Positions 5,510-12,382 of a DNA stretch of 12,382 bases are shown here, in pieces. Within the stretch, counting starts at the first letter, position 1. Each line of letters begins with the position of its first letter. A model generated the notes under the pieces. That model searched no databases. It was not told the origin of the DNA and was given only the letters and a program-made list of their open reading frames with translations. The stretch comes from an uncultured Bacteroidales bacterium (lineage in GTDB: Bacteria > Bacteroidota > Bacteroidia > Bacteroidales > Bacteroidaceae). The stretch is from the NCBI GenBank assembly GCA_947367415.1, contig CANBEE010000061.1, positions 1 through 12,382 of the forward strand. The letters run 5' to 3'. The translations under genes were made by a program, and so were the position numbers.

Positions 5510-7624
5510 CTACGGCATCGGCTGGAGCCCTTCCCATTGCACATTCCAAGTGCCGTCGGTCGGGAATCCAGGGTTAACTCCGTTGCTTCCATCCCACCCT
5601 GCACACATCATGGCAACGGCAGTAAGCAAACCTCCATTGCCGGGCAAGTACAAGCGTAGACGCGACGACTGGTAATTATGTCCGTTGAGCAAGTAGGTAT
5701 TCTTGGTCTCCTTCATAAGCAGCGCATCAACCGCCTTGTCGGGTTCTCCCAAACGGGCTGCACACATCGCTGTCATCGGGTAGTCCCAGCCCCAGCTGGT
5801 GTCCCAGCCCCATAAATCCCAAAGGGTATGCAGCGTATTACTCATCAGCTTAGTATCTATCAAGCGATTTGCCGGATACATGCCCAAAGCGCCCAGAACA
5901 GCCGGATGGTCAGTCAAGTAGCGGGTATTGGTGTACGAGTCTGCAGCCGTCTCAGCAGCCAAATAGCGTTCTTGGTCATCGGCAGCAAGGGGAGAGAGCT
6001 TCTCAAGCAGGTCGTCCCACTCTGGCACACGCCTCATTCCCATACGCTCACGCCACAGCTGAGCAGTAGACAGTCCATAGTGCCAGCTCGAGAGTTCAAG
6101 AGGAGGATTCACCGTCTCGGCAGCACGCAGTGTCTCTTGTGCAGGGATGATACCTTTTAATATATAGCGGTCATTAGGCTCATCATAATCAGCAAACGAA
6201 TACATGAACTCGGCAGTCTCCTGTATCAGCTTGAAGTACTTTTCCAACGTTTCCTTCGAGGGATTGGCACGATAGACCAGCTCTGCCAGATGAATCAGGT
6301 GCGGTTGCTGCCAGATAAGGAAACTACCCACCTTTGAAGGGGCCTCAGCAGCTGAGGGATCCGTCATCTTCATCCAGCGAATGCCTTCATACCCCTGACG
6401 CTCTGCAATATGCCGGGCCATAGGACGTGCTTTTTCATACCACGATAGTGTATGGTCGAGTTTATCAGCATGTCCCCACAAAGGAAAATGCGATTGATGC
6501 CACCAGATCATTTCGAGATGGAACTTGCCGAACCAAGAGTTATAGGTCAGCCCTGTCTCCTGGGGAGGTGTATCGCCAGCTGCTTGTATAGCCATTAGAT
6601 ACTGGCTCAACACAACTCGGCGCTCCAATTCAGGGGCACGTGGGTCAGTGCACAAGGAGAAGTCCACAATACCGCCCTCATTCCAGAACCTTGCCCATTC
6701 TGCAGCCGAGGCCTCAGCGGTCTCCCTAAAAGAGGGCAGTGTATGGTCGGCAAATGTAGTAGGGAAAGTCGGCAGGAATTCACACGAGAAGGCAAAGTCG
6801 CCTTTCTTCGGAGTAAGCACAAAGTAGTTCTCCGATTTCCGCACGATAGACACATCACCCTGCCACTGCACCACCACATAGTATGTAGTAGCATCGAGGG
6901 TACGCTTGAACACAGCCAGATTGTTGCGTTTCGAGACAAGACTTGTCGAATGTTTGCTATCGGAATTCCAATCACAAGCATCGTCGGCGTGTACTCCCGT
7001 AGGATATGGGAAGTGAAGCTTAATAGGCATTGGCTGCCCTGCACTGACACGCGCTGCAATAAGATCACGCTCCGGGTGGCATACAGTCTTCACTTCCACC
7101 GGAGTACCCTGCAAAGTGTAACGACTATGGATAATACCACTACCCAGCATCAATGTCTGCGACAAGTCGGCAAAATCATCAAAGCTAACCGTAGAAGGCA
7201 GCTCAAAGCCCACGATGCCAAGGTGCAAGCGATGGGGGTTCTCACGCAACCAATTAGATGCGCTCTGCTGTCTTCCAGCTTCGTTGAACTGCACTGAATA
7301 GGGTTCCATACGGCCACGCCCAAAGTCGTAGTCCTTCAAAGCATCCTCGGGAACATAGTGTTTGGGATTAGAAAAAGAATGCCATCCCCAATCAGACTGC
7401 GTGCCGAGAGGAATTCCCTTAGAATAATGCTGCGGAAAGGTCTGCAAGCCCGTAGGGTCAACCGTCATAGCAAAGCCACCATTACCTACGGACAAAGAAG
7501 CCAACGAGTCAAACGTATGTACAATGGGACTATTGCGTTGCAACAGAGCCTTTCGATTTATCTTGGCTTGTACACCTTGAATCAAACACAACAGGATGAA
7601 TAGAAGTGTCGTTTTCTTTTTCAT
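5510..7624 (-). CDS. Exported GH65-like six-hairpin glycoside hydrolase
   Basis: The start is placed at 7624, giving 704 residues. A longer reading from 7681 would begin inside the promoter, and only the ATG at 7624 starts directly with a signal peptide (MKKKTTLLFILLCLIQGVQA, cleavage after Ala20). Residues about 30-300 form an N-terminal beta-rich domain; about 305-704 form an (alpha/alpha)6-barrel region. WFGKFHLEMIWWH (364-376, Glu371) aligns with the W-D-T/E substrate-binding motif of family GH65. IIPAQETLRAAETVNPPLE (492-510) lies where GH65 has its general acid; Glu497 is the best candidate, Glu503 and Glu510 alternatives. LWGWDTSWGWDYPM (604-617) and LRLYLPGNGGLLTAVAMMCAGWDG (656-679) are typical late-barrel segments. 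A phosphorylase-type phosphate loop was not seen, so hydrolysis of a glycoside is more likely than phosphorolysis, but the substrate is unknown. First gene of a probable two-gene operon. Confidence 0.82.
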   Translation of the reverse strand: MKKKTTLLFILLCLIQGVQAKINRKALLQRNSPIVHTFDSLASLSVGNGGFAMTVDPTGLQTFPQHYSKGIPLGTQSDWGWHSFSNPKHYVPEDALKDYDFGRGRMEPYSVQFNEAGRQQSASNWLRENPHRLHLGIVGFELPSTVSFDDFADLSQTLMLGSGIIHSRYTLQGTPVEVKTVCHPERDLIAARVSAGQPMPIKLHFPYPTGVHADDACDWNSDSKHSTSLVSKRNNLAVFKRTLDATTYYVVVQWQGDVSIVRKSENYFVLTPKKGDFAFSCEFLPTFPTTFADHTLPSFRETAEASAAEWARFWNEGGIVDFSLCTDPRAPELERRVVLSQYLMAIQAAGDTPPQETGLTYNSWFGKFHLEMIWWHQSHFPLWGHADKLDHTLSWYEKARPMARHIAERQGYEGIRWMKMTDPSAAEAPSKVGSFLIWQQPHLIHLAELVYRANPSKETLEKYFKLIQETAEFMYSFADYDEPNDRYILKGIIPAQETLRAAETVNPPLELSSWHYGLSTAQLWRERMGMRRVPEWDDLLEKLSPLAADDQERYLAAETAADSYTNTRYLTDHPAVLGALGMYPANRLIDTKLMSNTLHTLWDLWGWDTSWGWDYPMTAMCAARLGEPDKAVDALLMKETKNTYLLNGHNYQSSRLRLYLPGNGGLLTAVAMMCAGWDGSNGVNPGFPTDGTWNVQWEGLQPMP

Positions 7625-7667
7625 AACAGATGGCTTTGAGTATGACATATAAAAGGTAGATTCAGTA

Positions 7668-7699
7668 CAAAAATAGCACAAGCAAAATTAAAAGCCAAA
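7668..7699 (-). promoter_or_regulatory. Bacteroidetes-type promoter for the glycosidase operon
   Basis: On the minus strand TTTG (7699-7696) is followed after exactly 20 bases by TATTTTTG (7675-7668), a perfect match to TTTG-N20-TAnnTTTG. Transcription should begin near 7660, so the leader to the ATG at 7624 is about 36 bases. This excludes the longer start at 7681 and supports the shorter protein. Confidence 0.75.
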
Positions 7700-7748
7700 T
7701 ATCCGTGAACGAAAGTTAGAAAAATCCATCTTTACAGCCCTCTATAAA

Positions 7749-7785
7749 GAAAAGAAAAAGGGATGTGCCAATCGGCACATCCCTT
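7749..7785 (-). terminator. Rho-independent terminator of the large modular protein gene
   Basis: A perfect 12-bp stem (AAGGGATGTGCC at 7758-7769 paired with GGCACATCCCTT at 7774-7785) encloses a four-base loop. On the minus strand the stem is followed by a T-rich run, TTTTTCTTTTC. It begins 26 bases after the stop codon of the leftward gene at 7811. It should separate that transcript from the glycosidase operon, whose own promoter begins about 50 bases further on. Confidence 0.9.
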
Positions 7786-7810
7786 ATATCGTTTACGAAA
7801 GTAATCCGAA

Positions 7811-10800
7811 TTACTTAACGAAAACCTTAGAAACCTTAACTACACCATTGGTGTAAGTGGTCTTCACAATAGTAATACCCTGAACAGGAGCATCAACAGC
7901 TACACCAGCAGCATTGAAGAACTCACGGCCAGCAACCTCGCCAAGTTCAACTTCGTCAATACCTGTAGTATTAGCTGTATTATATCCCTCACCGAAGTTA
8001 TACAACTTAGCGTTGTCCATTACTATCCAGTTAGCATCAGTGCTCTTAACACTCATACCAACCTTCAAGGTCTCACCTGCAGCGATAGTTGTTGTAACCA
8101 TTACAAACTCAGCACCAGCAAGTTTATTAGCATCATTGCGGTCAATATTGATAGTATGGATAGCTACAGAATCACTGTTTGCGAACAAGTTCACGCCACT
8201 AACCTCGTATGAATCGTCATTGTTCTGCTGGCAAGCTACAACATAAGCAGCGAAGGTATATGTACCTGCGGGCAGACCAGAAATCTCCTGATAGATTTCC
8301 ACATCAGGCAAGGTGTTCTTCCATTGCTCGAAGAAGCCATCATTTACGTTTGTCCACTTGTTGTGGTTACCGGTCTTACCCGTTTCACCACCAACCTGTG
8401 TCCAACCGTCTACAGAAGCTGCAGAAGCGTCACCGAATGTGCCATTAACAACAGCATCAGCAACTACATAAGCCTCGATAGCTTCAATATACGCAGCCAA
8501 AGCAGCCTCCAAGTCAGCAAGAGTATTCTCCTCTACAGTACCATCAGTATAAAGGATCTCAGCAAGTTCTACAGCCTCTGCAAGATCATCATAAGGAGTA
8601 ATATCCTCTACCAACATAGAGTTAGCCTTCTCAATAGTCTGATACAGAACTGCATATTCAGCGATTGAAGCCTTTGCATCTTCGATGGCAGCCTCAAGAG
8701 CAGTCTTAACAGCATGAATATCGGAACCCTCGACAGCCTTAGCAGCAGCTACAGCAGCATCCAAAGCAGCCTTTACATCCTTATCACATGCACCAGTAAG
8801 AGCCTCAGCCTGCTCAAGCAAGCCTTTAAGAGCCTCTGTTGTGAAGCGAGGATCGTCAACAGAAGCGACCTCCCACAAGTAGAGAGCATCAGCAAGTGAG
8901 GGCTGACCAGAAACGACTACCAATGTAGCAGGATCAATGTTAACGAAGCAGTTAGCACCCCAGCTTGTACCCTTAGAGTTGGTCAAGCGGATTGCATGCT
9001 TGCCGGCACCATTCTTATAGAATACCTGGCTTTCCCATGTACGCTTCTTAGAGCCATTACCACCAGTAATGGTTTCTGTCTTAATAGCACCAGAGCCATC
9101 AGAATTAGCAGCATTTGACATATAGAAGCCATTGCTTGCCATAAAGCTTGCATAGCCAGCATAAGGATCCTCTGTTGTATTACCAGCAGAGAATGTAACA
9201 GCAGTAGGAACATCAGATACTACCCAGTTGTTTGTACCTGCAGCATTCAAGAAGTGGTTCTTACCCTCAGCATCAGTATAGTATACATAGTGGTCACCCT
9301 CAGGCATAGAGGTGATAACACCATTACCCAAGAAGTTCTCCTCACCAGCAGCACCGAAGTATTCGAGACGGAAGTTATCGAAAATCATCCAGTCTCTATC
9401 TACGCTACCAGTCTTTGTAACACCCAACTTGATGGTATCAACACCGGCCTCCAATGTAAAGATAAGAGAATGCTCATAGTAACCAGCGCTGAAGAATTGA
9501 GAAGCTTCACCCATAGAGTTAGGAGCCAATCCGTAACCTGTGTAACCAGAGTTACCAACACCTTCAAGCTTACCAGCTTCTTCCATTACGCTCATGATAG
9601 CAATGCTATCACCATTTGCAAAGAACTTAGCGTTCAGTACTTCTGTACCATTAGTACGAGCCTCTGCAGCAGGGCCCATGTCACCCATACGATAGAAGCC
9701 TTGTGCGCTCAAACGATATGTACCAGCAGGCATATTACGGAGAACTTGAGCCACCTCAACGACACCAGCATTCCACTTCTCTGCACAGAAGTTCTCATTT
9801 GCGCCACCCAAAGCTGGCGAACCAGACCATGCGCTATTAGCACCATCATTACGACCGAAGTTGGCACCAGAAATCTCGAATGTCGCATCAGCAGGAGCAG
9901 TAGCTGTAGCTGTAGCATACAAAGCTTGACGCTCAGCCTTAGTTACAAACTGCCAATAACAAGCATCGTTCACCTCAGCAACATTAGCAACAACGCTTGT
10001 GCCATTGTAAGCGATATAATTATCACCCACCTTAAGTGTAAAGAGGTTCTTTCCAACTCTCTTAAGAACTACATCTGTAGCAACGCCATCTGTATATGTT
10101 CCATTGAAGAAATGGCTATTACCGCCATTGCTGATTTTTCCATCCAATGTATAAACATTGTCACCGCCACCAAGAATCCATTCAACACCTGTCTCGGTGA
10201 AAGAAGCTTGGGTTCCCCAAGAATTACCTGCAGCCAAGAATGCCTTTGCACTTGTATTATAAATATAAGCAGCCATACCGTCAGCAGGTAATGTACCTAC
10301 CCAAGGAGACTCAACAACAATGTTAGCTGCACCAAGATACTCGAGACGGAAGTTGTCGAAAATCATCCAGTCAGCATCTACGCTACCAGTCTTGGTAGCA
10401 CCAAGCTTAATGGTATCAATACCTTCTGCCAATTCGAACTTAATAGTATGTTCATAGTAACCGGCGCTAAAGTAATGTGAAGCCTCAGTCATAGAGTTGG
10501 GGGCTTTACCAAAACCGGGATAATTTTGGCCCTCAGCTAACTTATCACATTCTTCCATTACGCTCATTATTGCAATGCTATCACCATTAGCAAAGAACTT
10601 TGCGTTAAGGACCTCTGTACCCTCTGTACGTGCTGCAGCAGCAGCCTCGATTGATCCCATACGATAGAAACCTTGGGCACTCAGGCGATACATACCAGCA
10701 GGCATACCGCGGAGAACCTGAGAAACCTCAACGATACCAGCGTTCCACTTCTCTGCACAGAAGTTCTCATTTGCGCCACCAAGAGCAGGTGAGCCAGACC

Positions 10801-12328
10801 ATGCACTATTGTGACCGTCGTTACGGCCAAAGTTTGCACCGGAGATTTCAAATGTAGCATCAGCAGGTTCTTCTTCTGAAGCCTCTGCATACTTGCTCTG
10901 ACGCTCAGCTTTAGTTACGAGCTGCCAATAACAACCATCATTCAATTCAGTAACGTTGGCTACAATATTTGTTCCATTATAAGCTACGTACTTATCACCA
11001 AACTTCAGAGTAAAGAGATTCTTACCCACCAACTCGAAAACAAAATCAGTAGCAGCAGCATCAGTCCACTCACCACCGAAGTAGTGGCTATTGCCACCAT
11101 TGCTGATTTGGCCGTCCAATGTATACACATTGTTACCACCTCCAAGAGTCCATTCTACGCCAGTAGTGGTAAACGATCCTTGTGTACCCCAAGAGTTACC
11201 AGCACCCAAAAACGCCTTGGCACTTGTATTATAAAGATAGGTAGCCATAGCATCTGCGGGAAGTGCACCAACCCAAGCAGACTCATATACAACACAATCA
11301 AACTCAAAGCCATCATTAGGAGTAGCCTCAGCAGCATAATCGAAACTTGCATTTTTCAGCTCAAAAATCATAGCATCAAACTCTTCAACTGATGCGGCGG
11401 GGAAACTCCACTGATAACCTGCATATAATTCAACCACCTCTGCAAAAGCGGCAGTTACTTCAGATGAAGCGGTAGAGTTGTCCTGATAATCATAGCAAAG
11501 AAGCAAAAGATCCTTGAACTCATTATACTTAGCATCCATAGCCTTAACATAAGCTATAGCTTCGTTGATTGAAGCTGACAGAGCATCAATTTCCTCATCA
11601 GAAGCTGCTAAAAGATTATCCTTGATAGCATATCCTGCTTCATGCACTGCAAAGAACTTCTCACTTACAGCAGGGATCGCATACATGCTAGGATAAGCTT
11701 CTGTAAGCAATTCCAACTCTGCAAATGTCTCAATGAAGCTATTCGCCATAACAGATTCGTAGAGCTTAACAGCTGTCTGGATTTTGGGATCTGCATAACA
11801 AGCAAAACGCTGGCCTTCTGCACCATAGCACAATGTGCGGTCGATAATCTGCTCAACCACACGGTCTTGGCCCTCCAATACGATTTCTGCCTCACCATTC
11901 TCATTGATAGTAATTGACCATACAGAGCCCTCCTCGTCAAGTTCCATAGAACGCTTAGAAGTCCAATGGAGATACTTTCCATTTGCCTCATCATAAAGCT
12001 TCCACTCACCAGGAGCGCCTTCAAGCTGCAACACGTAAGGAACGGCTTGGTTCTCTTCAGATACAGTTGTTGCAAAGGGAGCCACAACAGCACCATCTTC
12101 TACTGTGAGCACATCAGATTGAAGACGGTAGGATGTCGTACCATTGTACTGGTCAGACAAAGCCACCAAGCCTTCTTCAGCTTCAGCAACCACGATATAC
12201 CGCTTACCGGCAACGAGGCTAGCTTCATCTTGTACGGCAGTAAACTGAACTGCCTTTTCGGATACCTGAGCAAACGAAACGAATGCTACCATGGCAGCCG
12301 AAACAAAAGAAATAAATCTTTTCTTCAT
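7811..12328 (-). CDS. Large secreted modular carbohydrate-binding-like protein with duplicated unit and T9SS-type tail
   Basis: This encodes 1505 residues. A Sec signal peptide (MKKRF, cleavage near Ala20-Gln21) starts it. Residues about 27-192 form a beta-rich domain of a kind common in Bacteroidetes surface proteins (LVAGKRYIVVA; RTLCYGAEGQRFACY). Residues 193-345 are helical, FIVAR-like. Two copies of a 324-326-residue unit follow (349-672 and 673-998). Each joins a beta-trefoil-like part (YNTSAKAFLxAGNSWGTQ...CYWQxVTKAER) to a galactose-binding-like beta-sandwich (AEKWNAG...AQGFYRMG...DWMIFDNFRLEY). Residues about 1000-1155 are another beta-rich module, and 1157-1287 Ala/Glu-rich FIVAR-like helices. 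A third, diverged beta-sandwich follows at 1292-1447 (ANWIVMDNAKLYN). The end (about 1454-1505, REFFNAAG...GITIVK...KVFVK) resembles a T9SS type A sorting tail. No catalytic domain is visible. It probably binds glycan or matrix at the cell surface. It has its own terminator; its promoter is beyond or near the right edge. Confidence 0.82.
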   Translation of the reverse strand: MKKRFISFVSAAMVAFVSFAQVSEKAVQFTAVQDEASLVAGKRYIVVAEAEEGLVALSDQYNGTTSYRLQSDVLTVEDGAVVAPFATTVSEENQAVPYVLQLEGAPGEWKLYDEANGKYLHWTSKRSMELDEEGSVWSITINENGEAEIVLEGQDRVVEQIIDRTLCYGAEGQRFACYADPKIQTAVKLYESVMANSFIETFAELELLTEAYPSMYAIPAVSEKFFAVHEAGYAIKDNLLAASDEEIDALSASINEAIAYVKAMDAKYNEFKDLLLLCYDYQDNSTASSEVTAAFAEVVELYAGYQWSFPAASVEEFDAMIFELKNASFDYAAEATPNDGFEFDCVVYESAWVGALPADAMATYLYNTSAKAFLGAGNSWGTQGSFTTTGVEWTLGGGNNVYTLDGQISNGGNSHYFGGEWTDAAATDFVFELVGKNLFTLKFGDKYVAYNGTNIVANVTELNDGCYWQLVTKAERQSKYAEASEEEPADATFEISGANFGRNDGHNSAWSGSPALGGANENFCAEKWNAGIVEVSQVLRGMPAGMYRLSAQGFYRMGSIEAAAAARTEGTEVLNAKFFANGDSIAIMSVMEECDKLAEGQNYPGFGKAPNSMTEASHYFSAGYYEHTIKFELAEGIDTIKLGATKTGSVDADWMIFDNFRLEYLGAANIVVESPWVGTLPADGMAAYIYNTSAKAFLAAGNSWGTQASFTETGVEWILGGGDNVYTLDGKISNGGNSHFFNGTYTDGVATDVVLKRVGKNLFTLKVGDNYIAYNGTSVVANVAEVNDACYWQFVTKAERQALYATATATAPADATFEISGANFGRNDGANSAWSGSPALGGANENFCAEKWNAGVVEVAQVLRNMPAGTYRLSAQGFYRMGDMGPAAEARTNGTEVLNAKFFANGDSIAIMSVMEEAGKLEGVGNSGYTGYGLAPNSMGEASQFFSAGYYEHSLIFTLEAGVDTIKLGVTKTGSVDRDWMIFDNFRLEYFGAAGEENFLGNGVITSMPEGDHYVYYTDAEGKNHFLNAAGTNNWVVSDVPTAVTFSAGNTTEDPYAGYASFMASNGFYMSNAANSDGSGAIKTETITGGNGSKKRTWESQVFYKNGAGKHAIRLTNSKGTSWGANCFVNIDPATLVVVSGQPSLADALYLWEVASVDDPRFTTEALKGLLEQAEALTGACDKDVKAALDAAVAAAKAVEGSDIHAVKTALEAAIEDAKASIAEYAVLYQTIEKANSMLVEDITPYDDLAEAVELAEILYTDGTVEENTLADLEAALAAYIEAIEAYVVADAVVNGTFGDASAASVDGWTQVGGETGKTGNHNKWTNVNDGFFEQWKNTLPDVEIYQEISGLPAGTYTFAAYVVACQQNNDDSYEVSGVNLFANSDSVAIHTINIDRNDANKLAGAEFVMVTTTIAAGETLKVGMSVKSTDANWIVMDNAKLYNFGEGYNTANTTGIDEVELGEVAGREFFNAAGVAVDAPVQGITIVKTTYTNGVVKVSKVFVK
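9347..10312 (-). repeat. Intragenic duplication, unit 2 (residues 673 to about 994)
   Basis: Second copy, starting at E-S-P-W-V-G. DNA identity is high along most of the unit. For example 9771-9808 is identical over 38 bases to 10743-10780, a shift of 972. Past a two-codon insertion the shift becomes 978. The match fades after E-Y-F-G-A-A (989-994). Confidence 0.85.
10313..11284 (-). repeat. Intragenic duplication, unit 1 (residues 349-672)
   Basis: N-terminal copy of the duplicated beta-trefoil-like plus galactose-binding-like unit, starting at E-S-A-W-V-G. It is exactly 324 codons long and abuts unit 2, so the two are head to tail. It differs from unit 2 by scattered substitutions and by lacking two codons after the K-L of residues 596-597. 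Confidence 0.85.
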
Positions 12329-12382
12329 AGAATTAATGAATTAAATTAATAATTGGTTTTGTTATTTTTATCCTTTATACAC
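12329..12382 (-). other. AT-rich leader of the large modular protein gene, cut by the window edge
   Basis: These 54 bases upstream of the ATG at 12328 are very rich in A and T and contain ATTAAT-type repeats at 12331-12352. No TTTG-N20-TAnnTTTG pair is complete here, so the promoter probably lies beyond the right edge. No ribosome-binding sequence is seen. Confidence 0.4.

Noticed and set aside
7625..7681. A longer start for the GH65-like protein
   Set aside because: The first codons would overlap the -7 box of a consensus promoter and lie before the expected transcript start. The ATG at 7624 begins directly with a canonical signal peptide.
7758..7785. The 12-bp inverted repeat as a regulator operator
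   Set aside because: Its position just after a stop codon and the T-rich run on the transcribed side fit a terminator much better.
9254..10291. A 345-codon open frame on the plus strand
   Set aside because: It is antisense to the duplicated part of the large modular gene. Its predicted protein is rich in Thr, Ser, Ile and Cys, has no domain pattern, and reflects the strong codon bias of the true gene.

Overview
The window looks like chromosomal DNA from a Bacteroidetes organism, most likely Prevotella/Bacteroides-like. Three putative promoters match the Bacteroidetes sigma consensus TTTG-N20-TAnnTTTG. Starts lack Shine-Dalgarno sequences. Exported proteins begin MKK..., and the largest protein ends in a T9SS type A-like C-terminal sorting tail. 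There are five protein genes and no RNA gene, transposase or CRISPR array.

Left part (1-2081): a lipoprotein gene runs leftward off the window edge. It has a lipobox Cys, a small YbjQ/DUF4156-like alpha/beta region, a charged helix and a beta-strand-rich C-terminal part. It is divergent from lplA, a full-length lipoate-protein ligase A. The 227-base gap between them carries a promoter for each gene, a perfect 11-bp tandem repeat just upstream of the lipoprotein -33 box, and a spaced degenerate 12-bp repeat.

Middle part (2120-7700): two leftward genes encode exported proteins of the (alpha/alpha)6-barrel (six-hairpin) glycosidase type. The first transcribed is GH65-like (704 aa after start correction). 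The second is a DUF4450-type protein (1098 aa) with an extra C-terminal beta-rich region. A good promoter precedes the GH65-like gene and none was found in the 93-base gap between the two, so they are probably one operon. That gap holds the most striking element of the window: four head-to-tail 22-bp repeats, each an imperfect dyad (TTTTTCA-N6-TGATAA), the last of which contains the start codon of the DUF4450 gene.

Right part (7811-12328): a leftward gene for a 1505-residue exported, modular, non-catalytic protein, followed by a clear rho-independent terminator. It contains beta-trefoil-like and galactose-binding-like modules, a nearly exact 324-residue internal duplication, a FIVAR-like helical stretch, a third diverged galactose-binding-like module and a sorting tail.

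The three right-hand genes together suggest capture and depolymerisation of an unidentified glycan at the cell surface or in the periplasm: a lectin-like surface protein plus two exported glycosidases, with no SusC/SusD pair inside the window. This functional link is inference from domain types and adjacency. The lipoate ligase is an unrelated housekeeping gene for cofactor salvage. Family assignments were made by eye, without any database search.
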